Below are positions 12,099 through 24,000 of a stretch of DNA of 64,000 nt, piece by piece; the stretch's first letter is position 1; each line of letters opens with the position of its first letter. The stretch spans positions 25,565,001 to 25,629,000 of the forward strand of contig CM066984.1 in NCBI GenBank assembly GCA_033977485.1, written 5' to 3'. Source of the stretch: Hydrangea macrophylla. Its lineage: Eukaryota > Streptophyta > Magnoliopsida > Cornales > Hydrangeaceae. The position numbers and the translations under genes were made by a program. The notes under the pieces were generated by a model. The model had not been told where the DNA came from, did not search any database, and saw nothing but the letters and a program-made list of their open reading frames with translations.

Positions 12099-15000
12099 AC
12101 CTCAGGGTTTTTATTTTCTACTATTTGTTTTTTGGACCACCAGTTTTATCAAACTTTGTTTTTTTTTTATATACAGAAGTGCCCCACCGCACCCCAAAAG
12201 TGTCCCTCCCACACCCCTAACGCACAAAGCCGCACCCAAACCCACAAAGAACTCAGGAAGCACTGCGAAGAACTACCCGCCGCACCCGAACTGAGTGCGC
12301 ACTAAGTGCCCCTGTGGCTTCATTTTTGAAGTGTCCGTGCATCATAGCTAGGGATGTAGTGCAAGCTAAAAAGTTGCTCTCCTGCTCGGAGGGTGAATGA
12401 GGCTTCATATTCAGTGCAACTCAAAGAGTTTTTCAATGCTTTCTATTCATCTTTCCTGTTTTCAAGGTTTGGACGGTTATTAGCAATGTGTCCATAACTG
12501 TGACACTCACAAGATTGTGCCTTGGGTGTGCTAGTGACCCCTCTCTGAGCTTTTTTGTTACTGTTGTATTCCTATAAAGATTTAGATGGTCTATCCTCTG
12601 AATTCCTTTTACTAACACATTTAACGTAGAGTTTTTAAGCTACATCGCAAATAAGGCCAACTCTCTCTTATCAAGTTCAAACTCATCAGAATCTGATTTA
12701 TTCTTCTTAACAGATTTGAACGCTATCCCCCCGATTTTCTTAGTGGATGAGAGGTGAGTTTAAGCGTCTATAAGGAACCGACGAACTTCTTGACCTTAAT
12801 CGAGTTAACATTTTTGTTGTCTTTCATAGCTGTGACCTTGAGTTGGAGTTCGTCAAGTAGAGATCTTAAGATCTTTCCACCTATCTTGTGATAAGAAATT
12901 ATCTCACCTAGATTTAAGGATGAGTTCACTATTTCACTGAGTTCAGCGTAAAACTCAGAGAATATTTTGTTTTTCCATCCTTGTAGTCTCTAACATATTG
13001 TGAGTATTTGAAGCTTGAATCTTTTGACAACGTTTGTACTCTTTGAGGGATGTCCCAATCATCTTTAGACATCATAGTAGGCATAAATTCATCTAGAGTG
13101 ACGTAAGTATATATGAGTTGGGACCTTTATTGTTTAAATCACTCTTTTCAAAACCAATTTTAGGCCTCTTGTGGTTTTGGAACAACTGTAGTATTTTTTG
13201 AATAATAGAAATAACAAAGAATAAGGAAAAGATGAGAAAGATAAAAACACTCAGCAATTAACATGGTTCGGTCCAAAGGACCTACATCCACATCTCAAAG
13301 CCCCTAGGGCTACATCTTGTATTCACTCTTGAATAATAGTACGCTGTTATGTGTTATAAGACTTTCAACCCTATTTACAGGGTGAGAATGAGCAATAAAA
13401 TCATATCCCTTAATAATATGGATAACAATGATATCTCATAATAAATGGGATTACATTACAATCAAATCAAATCTTTGTAGATATATGGATTCTCTCTCTT
13501 CAAATCCCCATCAAATCTATGACGATGCAGGTTAAGAAAACTGTCTTGTAGCCGCCTTCTCAGTCGACCAGCTCAGTCTTCTGAACATATTCCAACACTC
13601 CCCCTCAAGTTGGTACACGAAAACTTATCTTGTTGAAGTGTCCAACTTGAACGTGAATATAGAGGATTATTCGTATCGAACTTTCCTCTTTCAAACTCTA
13701 CCTTATAAGGTGGCCCCTTTTGGGTGGTCCCGTTGCCCGTGCGATGTAGCGGTCCCTCTTGGATTGCCTTAGCACACACATCAATAGCTTCAAGATCACA
13801 TGGAGAAAGGTAAGTTGTGTGCAACTGAATACCCCATCGTGCTAACACAAGTAAAGAGGTGCAAGGAACTGCATCTTAGTGTCTGTTGGTATCTTTAACG
13901 CTGCCCCTCAAACTGAAGGTGGTTGTGACCACTGAAGTTTGGAATACTTACAACATCAGCAGACTGTTCAAAGAAAGCAATAATGGTGGAAAACTCTGTT
14001 AATAGTGTGTATTACTGTATATGTGTTGTCCCACATCGCTTAGTTAGTGATTTAGTCTAGGTGTTGGAAGCCTATATATAGGCTCTTGTAATCTTCTTTT
14101 TATTCATTCAATATATTGTGATTCCACACATTTACATGGTATCAGAGCAATCGTTCTTGGGTTTGCTCATCTTGCCGATCCTTAGTTAGGATTCGAGAGT
14201 TCATTATCATTGCCGGATTTCCGTAAGAAATTCGAGAGCTTCTTTCTCACTCAACCGCAGCCCCTACAGTCAAAACCCTAACCCTAAAAGTCAAACAAGC
14301 AGCCGCTGCACCATCCCTTCAGCCCACCCTCCGGCAACCCTCGCCTGACTCCAGCGACCCTCTAGCAGCTCCGGCGACCCTCCAGCAGCTCCGGCGACCC
14401 TCCGGCAGCCTTTTGGCTTCTTTTTTTTCAAGGTTTTTGGGCTCCGATCTGCTTCTGTGTTACGTTTTTTGGCTTCTTTGCGCTTCCATTTTGTTTCTTT
14501 CAATCTCCATGGAGTCCAAAGCTCTTCCTCAACTCACCACTAGGAAGTTGAATGGATCTAATTTCCTCCAATGGTCCCGGGCTGTCAATATTGCTCTCAC
14601 TGGCTTGGGGTTTGATGATCACCTTACCGAGTCTTCTCCCACCACCGATGACAAGGCCATCAAGACATGGAAACAAATGGATGCCCAAATCGTTGCCCAA
14701 ATCGCTTGTCTTACTTCCCATACTCGTCCTTGGGTAATTGACTCTGCTGCCACCGATCATCTCACAGGTATATCCACCCTTTTTTCGTCTCTTGAACCGT
14801 CCTCATCTTTACCTCCTGTTACTTTGGCAGATGGCTCTTCTATGCCCGTTGAAGGCATAGGGACTGTCCAATTATCCCCGTCTTTATTCTTATCATCTGT
14901 TCTTTTTATTTCTCGTTCACCTTTTAATTTGATATCTGTTGCGAAGTTGACTAAAGATCTTAATGCTTGTGTTTCCTTTTTCCCTGATTCTGTTCTTATT

Positions 15001-18000
15001 CAGGATTTGACGACTCGGAGGACGATTGGCGTCGGGCATGAATCCGAAGGTCTTTACTACTTTGATGAATTGCCTACTTCTTCTACTCCAACAGCGTGTC
15101 CTGCCACTGTGTCTCCTCACCAGATCCACTGCCGTCTTGGTCATCCTTCCTTGGCCAATCTGAAGCTTTTAGTACCTAGTTTCAGTAATTTATCTACTTT
15201 AGAGTGTGAGTCCTGTCAATTGGGGAAGCATCACCGTGTCCAATTTGCTCCCCGAGTTAATAAACGTGTGACTAGTCCATTTCAATTAGTGCATTCCGAT
15301 GTTTGGGGTCCACACCGTATTACCTCTGTTAAGGGATATCGGTATTTTGTTAGTTTTGTTGATGATTTTTCCCGAACTACGTGGCTTTATTTAATGAAAA
15401 ATCGTTCTGAGTTATTTTCTATTTTTTCTACATTCTGTAATGAAATAAAGACTCAGTTTAATGTTCCTATTAAAATTCTCCGTAGTGACAATGCACAAGA
15501 ATATTTTTCCCATCCTTTCACCACATATATGGCACAATATGGCATGCTTCATCAATCCTCGTGTGTTCATACCCCTCAGCAAAATGGGGTTGCCGAAAGA
15601 AAAAACCGTCACTTATTAGAAGTCACCCGTACATTGTTGTTTGAGATGAGGGTCCCCAAGAATTTCTGGGGAGATGCAGTTCTTACTGCTTGCCATTTAA
15701 TTAATCGTATGCCGTCTTCCATCCTTGATGGGGGCACACCCCATGCCACTTTGTTTCCTACTACCCCACCTTTCCCTGTTGCTCCATGTGTGTTCGGGTG
15801 TGTCTGTTTAGTGCATCAACTTACTCCAGGTACCGATAAATTGGATCCCCGTGCTATCAAGTGTGTTTTCTTGGGGTACTCCAGAACAAAGAAGGGTTAT
15901 CGTTGTTATAGTCCTTCCTTGCGTCGCTTCTTTGTTTCTGCTGATGTTACCTTCTTTGAATCTACTCCATATTACTCTGAGTCTCACTCTATTACTGATC
16001 CTGACTTTATGGTTCCCCTTCCCCTTCCCCTCTCCCTACCTCCCAAAGCTGGGCTGGACCGTCCTGACCTCCAGACATACACCCGCCGTCATCAGCATGT
16101 TGAGACTATTTTGGATTCAGCTACAGCGCCTGTCGCCTCTGTGTCTTCAGAACCGCCTCCGTCAGACTCAGACCTTCCGATTGCTCTCCGGAAGGGTAAG
16201 CGTACTTGTACTTCTCATCCTATTTCAAATTTTGTCTCTTATGATCATTTGTCTCCTACTTTCTCTTCGTTTGTTGCGTCTTTGTCTACTTTCTCTATTC
16301 CTAAATCTACAGCAGAGGCACTTTCCCATTCCGGTTGGAAACAAGCTATGGAGGATGAGATGCTTGCCTTGACAGAAACTGGTACTTGGGAATTGGTACC
16401 TCTTCCTTCTGGGAAATCTGTGGTTGGGTGTCGTTGGATTTTTACTGTTAAAATGCATCCTAATGGTACCCTTGATCGATTGAAAGCACGTCTTGTTGCC
16501 AAGGACTATACTCAGGTTTATGGTCTTGATTATTCCGAGACGTTCTCTCCGGTTGCCAAGATTGCTTCCGTTCGTCTCTTTATCTCTCTTGCTGCTACTT
16601 ATCACTGGCCGTTACATCAGTTAGATGTCAAAAATGCATTTCTCAATGGCACTCTTTTGGAGGAGGTTTATATGGAGCAACCACCTGGGTTTGTTGCTCA
16701 GGGGGAGTCTAGTATGGTTTGTCGGTTGAAGAAGTCCCTATATGGTCTGAAACAGTCCCCTCGTGCTTGGTTTGGAAGATTTAGTGAAGTCGTTGCACAA
16801 TTTGGTCTCCAGCGGTGTGGTGTTGATCATTCTGTCTTTTATAAGCACTCTTCGGCAGGTAAAATCCTACTTGTTGTTTATGTTGATGATATTGTTATAA
16901 CTGGAGATGATTCCAAGGGAATTCAGGAGTTGAAGCACTTCTTGCAAAAGCAGTTCCAAACTAAAGACTTGGGACAACTTAGATACTTTCTGGGCATTGA
17001 AGTGGCTAGATCTAGTGAAGGGATTTGTCTCTCTCAAAGAAAGTATGTTCTTGATCTCCTCTCTGAAACAGGCATGTTAGGATCCAAGCCCTTGGATTCT
17101 CCTATGGATCCTAATATTAAGTGGTTACCAGATCAGGGAGAGCTCATTGATGACCCAGGACAGTACAGACGTCTAGTAGGGAAGCTTAATTATCTAACAG
17201 TAACTAGACCTGATATTGCATTCGTTGTGAGTGTGATTAGCCAGTTTATGGATTGTCCTCGAACAACCCATTGGGATGCAGTGATGAACATTTTGAGATA
17301 TCTCAAAGGTGCTCCAGGACGTGGTTTGTTATACAAAGACCATGGTCACATACGAGTTGAAGGTTACACTGATGCAGATTGGGCAGGTTCTCCTGGTGAT
17401 AGGAGATCCACTACTGGCTATTGTGTTATCGTTGGGGGCAACCTTGTTTCATGGAAAAGCAAGAAACAAACCGTGGTAACTCGGTCTAGCGCAGAATCGG
17501 AGTACAGAGCAATGGCCCACACTACTTGTGAGCTAGTATGGATGAAGCATTTATTAGAGGAACTTGGGTTTACTCAAACTACTCCAATGAGTTTATTTTG
17601 TGATAATCAAGCTACAGTTCATATTGCTTCTAATCCCGTTTTTCATGAAAGGACAAAGCACATTGAAGTCGATTGTCACTTTGTTCGAGAGAAGCTTTTG
17701 GAAAATGTTATTCATACAGTGCATATGAAGTCTGTCGATCAGTTAGCCGATTTATTTACTAAAGCATTAGGAGGGATTCGAGTGAAATATATTCGTAACA
17801 AGCTTGGCGCATATGACATGTATGCTCCAGCTTGAGGGGGAGTGTTAATAGTGTGTATTACTGTATATGTGTTGTCCCACATCGCTTAGTTAGTGATTTA
17901 GTCTAGGTGTTGGAAGCCTATATATAGGCTCTTGTAATCTTCTTTTTATTCATTCAATATATTGTGATTCCACACATTTACAAACTCCATCCACCAGTTG

Positions 18001-21000
18001 AGTTTTACAATAGATTCTAGGGTTTGAAGAAAGATGAAGAAGAGAAGGAGATTGATATAATTACGGCAGCGTAATCTACTAGCCTGTGTATTTCGCATAT
18101 ATATATATATAAAGCAAGAGACAATTACAATACTACCCTTAATATGAAAAAATAAACTCTAACACGCCCCTCATGCTGGAGCATACACATCAAACATGCC
18201 CAGCTTGGAACAGAAATAGTGAAAAGGCACACGAGCTAAGGCCTTGGTAAGAATATCACCCATTTGATTATCCGAGCAAATGTAGGCGGTGACAATTTGT
18301 TTCTTCACTAGCAAGTCACGAATAAAATGACAATCCACTTCAATATGTTTAGTGCGATCATGAAAAATCGGGTTATTGGCAATGAAAATTGCAGCTTGGT
18401 TGTCACAATACAGTGACATAGGGGATGAAAGAACAACACCAAGATCCCGAAGATGAGAACGCACCCACAACATCTCAGACGATGTATGAGCCATAGCTCG
18501 ATACTCAGCCTCGACACTAGAGCGGGCAACAACATTTTGTTTTTTACTCCGCCAAGTAACCAGATTCCCACCAACAAGTGTACAATAGCCAGAAGTCGAC
18601 CGTCGATTAGCCCAATCAACATCCCCAAAACCAGTGACAGAGAGAGAAGGAGGCTTGTACAAGAGGCCTTTCCCAGGAGCAGTCTTAAGATAACGTAAAA
18701 TACGACAAACTGCTTCAAAATGAGGTTTACGTGGAGCATGCATATATTGACTCACCACACCAACGACATAAGAAATATTTGGTCGAGTAACCGTGAGATA
18801 AATCAATTTCTCAACAAGACGGCGATATCGACCAACATCAGGGAAAGGATCACCGTGCTCCACTTCAAGTCTAACCGAGGGCTCCATAGGGGTATCAACA
18901 GGTTTAGTGCCCAACAAACCAGTCTCAGACAAAAGGTCCAAAGTGTACTTCCGTTGAGATATGAAGAGGCCCTGACGAGAACGGGCAACTTCAATCCCAA
19001 GGAAACACCAAAGAGTACCCAAATACTTAGTCTGAAAATGTTGCCCAAGATGTTGTTTTAAGTAGGCAACACCTTTAGAGTCACTCCCAGTGATGATGAT
19101 ATCATCCACATAAACGATGAGGACAATAGTGCCCAAAGAAGAATGACAAACAAAAACATAGTGATCACAAGCAGAATGGCTAAACCATATGCAATAACAA
19201 CAGGACTGAATCGATCAAACCAAGCACGAGGAGACTGTTTGAGGCCATATAGAGCTTTTCGTAGGCGACATACGAGGTTTGCATTACCACCAACAACATA
19301 ACTAGGCGGCTGATACATGTAGACCTCCTCCTGAAGATCTCCATGCAAAAAAGCATTTTTTATGTCAAGCTGATACAAGGGCCAAGAACGACTAACAGCA
19401 GTAGAAAGTAAGATTCGAACATAATTGAGACGAGCCAATGGTGAGAAAGTCTCAAAGTAATCGACACCATATGTCTGGGTATATCCCTTAGCAACCAAAC
19501 GAGCCTTAAGATGCTCAATAGAACCATCTGGAAGCTACTTAACGGTATAAACCCAACGACAGCCAACAGTCTGCTTCCTAGGAGGTGACCCGCTAGTTCC
19601 CAAGTCTGATTCTTACGAAGAGCACTCATCTTCTCATCCATAGCATGTTTCCAACCAGAAGAGGACAATGCTTGCTGATAAGAAGTAGGAATAGAAATAG
19701 AGGACAGAGCACAAGTAAAGGACTGCAAAGTCGGAGAAATACGATTATATGACACAAAGTTAGCAATAGGATGCTAAGTACAAGTACGTTTACCTCGTCG
19801 AAGAGCAATGGGTAAATCATCAGTGATAGGCGTAGGGACCTTAGACGGTAAAGAAGCGGCTGGCGGGCCATATGAAACAACAGGCCTATCTTGGGATCAT
19901 TGTTAAACCTGTAAAGGAGGCAGAGATGAAATATGTATAGGAAGGGTGGGGGATGAAACCGAAGACGCCCCATCACAACAGGCAATGAGATCACTGGCTA
20001 AGGTCTGACCTGATGGAGAAGAGAATGGGGTGGACTTGAAAAAGGTAACATCGGCACTGACAATCGACGAGTGTCAGTACTATAACAACGGTAACCTTTC
20101 TGGGTCCGAGAGTACCCGAGAAAGACACATTTGCGAGCACGTGGGGACAACTTATCGTGACCAGGATCGAGGATATGAACAAATCCCACACAACCAAAGA
20201 CACGGGGAGTAAGTCGAAAGGAGGAGACATTTGGGTATAACAAGGAGAAAGGAGACATTTGGGTATAACAAGGAGAAATGATCACTGTTCATCGGTTACT
20301 ATTCACGATCACTGTTCATTGGTTACTATTCACGATCACTGTTCATCGGCTACTACTCACAGTCACTGTTCATCGACTACTATTCACAGCCACTGTTCAT
20401 CGGCTACTATTCACAATGACTACTATTCACAATCACTGTTCACGGCTATTGTTCATTATTTTTCAACAACTATGGATTCCAGAACCACTACCCAACTCAC
20501 TAATCGTAAGTTGAATGGTAACAACTTCCTTCAATGGTCCAATGCTATTACCATGTCCCTTATGGGCTTAGGCCACGATGCCCATCTTACTGAGTCTCCA
20601 CCTACCGCCGATGAAAAGGCCGCTAAGGTATGGAAACAACTGGACACTCAACTTGTGACTCTTATCTGGAATTCCATGGATCCGAATGTTGCCAATTTAT
20701 GCAATCACTTGGGCTCTGTTAAGGCACTTTGGGAGTATCTCCACCTTCTTTACTCTAGTAACTTAACACGGATGTATGATTTGTCCTCTCAGTATTTCAA
20801 GCTCGAGCAGAATGATTTGTCTGTTATTGATTATTTTGCTGCTATGAAACGGTTACATGAAGAGTTGAATACTGTTATGCCCCCTACCACCAGTGTTCAG
20901 GATCAACAGAAACAGAGGGAACAAATGTTGGTTATGAAGTTTCTTGCCGGTTTCAAACTTGAATATGAGGCTATTTGGTCTCAAATTCTTGGAAGTGATA

Positions 21001-24000
21001 GTCTTCCAACTTTTGCCGAGACATATCAGCATGTTCTACGGAGCACCCCTCTAACCCACCTCCCTCCCCTTCGCTTGTTGATCGCTCCGCCCTTATTACT
21101 CAGACTCCACCAGCTCCTGGTAGGGGTGGTGGTCCTAACCGTGGAAGACGTGGAAGGGGATTTCGGGGTGGTCGTCCTGGCCGTAGTAGAGGTCAGACTC
21201 TCCAGTGCACTTATTGTTTTCGGGATGGGCATAGCATAGACACATGCTGGCAACTCCATGGTCGTCCCCCTCAGGTTGCGAATGCTATCATCTCTGATTC
21301 TAGGTACTCTCCTGTTACTACTCCTATAGATACTGTTTCTGTTCCTCGCGGGGAATACTCTCAGTTGCTTTAGTATCAGGCAGCACACCAAGCATCCACC
21401 TCATCTGCTTCCTTAGCTCAGCATGGAGGTACACATACTGCTTGCATTGTTTCAGGTTCTTCCCCATGGGTAATTGATTCTGGCGCGAGTAATCATTTGA
21501 CAGGTATATCTAGTCTTTTTACATCTATCCGACTGTAATCGCCTCTTCCCCCAATCACTTTAGCGGATGGGTCCTCGACTCTTGTTGAAGGAATCGGGAC
21601 GGCTCAACCCTCTTCGTCTTTATCCTTGTCTTCTGTTTTGTACATACCTCGTTTGTCCTTGAATTTAATGTCTGTTGGTCAGTTGACTAAGGATCTTAAC
21701 TGTTGTGTCTCTTTTTCTCCTGATTCTGTTCTTATTCAGGATTTGACGACTTGGAAGACGATTGGCGTCGGGCATGAGTCCAATGGCCTCTATTACTTTG
21801 ATGGTGATCCTGTCCCTGCTCCTTCACCCACTGCCAGTCTTGCTACCGTTTCACTTCATTAGTTCCACTGCCGCCTCGGTCACCCTCCATTGGCTAATTT
21901 GAAGCTCTTTGTTCCTAGTTTAAGTTCTTTATAGTCTTTAGAGTGTGAGTCGTGTCAGTTGGGAAAGCATCACCATGTTCAATTTGCTCCCCGGGTCAAT
22001 AAAAGAGCATCTTCAATTAGTGCATTCTGATGTATGGGGTCCTCACCGTATAACCTCCCAAAAGGAGTATCGGTATTTTGTTACTTTTGTGGATGATTGT
22101 TCAAGAGTAACTTGGCTATATTTAATGAAAAATCGTTTTGAGTTATTTTTTATTTTTTGTGCTTTTTGTGTTGAAATTAAAACTCAATTTGGTGTGCCAA
22201 TTCGTGTTCTTCGAAGTGATAATGCAAATAGTACTTTTATGACACATTCTTGCATGATTCATCAATCTTCTTGTGTACACACACCACAACAAAATGGTGT
22301 TGCCGAGAGGAAAAACTGGCACGTATTAGAAGTCACACGCACCCTGTTATTTGACATGCGTGTTCCAAAATTTTTTTGGGGAGATGCTGTCCTCACTGCT
22401 AGGTATTTGATTAACCATATGCCATCTTCTATCCTCAATGGCCGCACACCACACTTCGGCTTATTCCCTGTTGAGTCACCCTTCTCGATCGTTCCTCGTG
22501 CTTTTGGGTGTGTTTGCTTCATTCATCAGCTGGCTCTTGGTACTGACAAATTAGATCCACGAGCCATTCAGTGTATTTTCTTGGGATACTCTAGGACTCA
22601 GAAAGGGTACCGTTGTTACAATCCTTCCCTTCATCGGTACTTTGTCTCTGCCGATGTCACATTCTTCGAGTCTAAACCCTTTTATTCAGAGTCCCACTCG
22701 GCTGTTGATTCGGATTTTATGCTTCTTGTTCCTCTTCCTGTCTCTCCTGTCCCAACTACTACACCACCTACTCATGATGCTTCCACCCGCTTGTCTCGGC
22801 CTGATTTGCAAGTTTATACTCATTATCCACATCTAGAGACTCTATTGGACTCTGCTGCTCCGCCTCCGCCTACCGTGTCCTCAGATCCGCCATCTTCTTT
22901 TCCAGAACCGACTGATTTAGATCTTCTCATCGCTCTCAGAAAGGGTAAGCGTTCTTGTACTACTTCTCATCCTATTACTAACTTTGTGTCTTATGATCAT
23001 TTGTCTCCTACATTTTCTTCATTTGTTGCTTCCGTGTCTACCATATCTATTCCTAAGAATGTTGCAGAGGCACTTGCTTATTCTGGTTGGAACCAAGCTA
23101 TGCAGGATGAGATGTGTGCCCTTAAGGAAACTGGTACTTGGGATTTGGTCCCTCTCCCGCCAGGGAAATCTGTGGTTGTTTGCCGTTGGGTGTATGCAGT
23201 TAAAGTTCATCCAGATGGCACTCTGGATTGGTTGAAGGCACGCCTTGTTGCCAAAAGCTACACTCAAGTTTATGGACTTGATTATTCAGAGACTTTTTCT
23301 CCCGTGGCCATGATTGCCTCTGTTCGCCTTTTCATCTCACTAGCCACTATTTATCACTGGCCCCTTCATCAGTTAGATGTTAAGAACGCGTTTCTGAATG
23401 GTACCCTCCTTGAGGAGGTTTACATGGAGCAACCACCTGGGTTTATTGCTCAGGGGGAGTCTACTCTGGTTTGCAAATTAAAAAGTCTCTTTATGGTTTG
23501 AAGCAGTCTCCTCGTGCTTGGTTTGGCAGGTTCAGTGATGTAATTGCTGAGTTTGGTCTTCAGAGATGTGGTGTTGACCATTATGTTTTCTATAGACACT
23601 CTGTAGCGGGGAAGATCCTGTTAATTGTTTATGTTGATGATATCGTCATTACTGGTGATGACCCTAAGGGCATTCAGGAGTAGAAATCCTTCTTATAAAT
23701 CACGTTTTAGACCAAAAACTTGGGGCAGCTTAGGTATTTCTTAGGCATTGAGGTGGCCAGGTCTAGTGAAGGGATCTGCTTATCTCAGAGAAACTATGTT
23801 CTTGATTTGCTGACTGAGACAGGAATGTTGGGATCAAAACCTTTGGATACTCCTATGGATCCAATTCCAAATTATTGCCATATCAGGGGGAGCTACTTGA
23901 TGATTCAGGATAGTATTGACGCTTATTTGGGAAACTTAACTATCTAACGATCACGATACCTGATGTTGCCTTCGCAGTTAGTGTAATTAGTCAGTTTGTG

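Larger units (their letters stand above)
13997..17982 (+). mobile_element. Young Ty1/copia element A, identical LTRs
   Basis: The two 140-bp LTRs (13997-14136 and 17843-17982) are identical base for base. The 5-bp target duplication AACTC (13992-13996 and 17983-17987) is perfect. A primer site and a polypurine tract are in place. The element is inserted in the LTR of an older Copia, inside intron 2 of the DUF167-family gene. LTR identity implies very recent insertion. Confidence 0.95.

Noticed and set aside
13573..13848. 91-aa minus frame near the Copia LTR
   Set aside because: No recognisable domain, and it runs through the polypurine tract and the LTR start.
15851..16372. 173-aa plus frame and opposing minus frames inside Copia A
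   Set aside because: They are shadows of the intact Copia A polyprotein in other frames.
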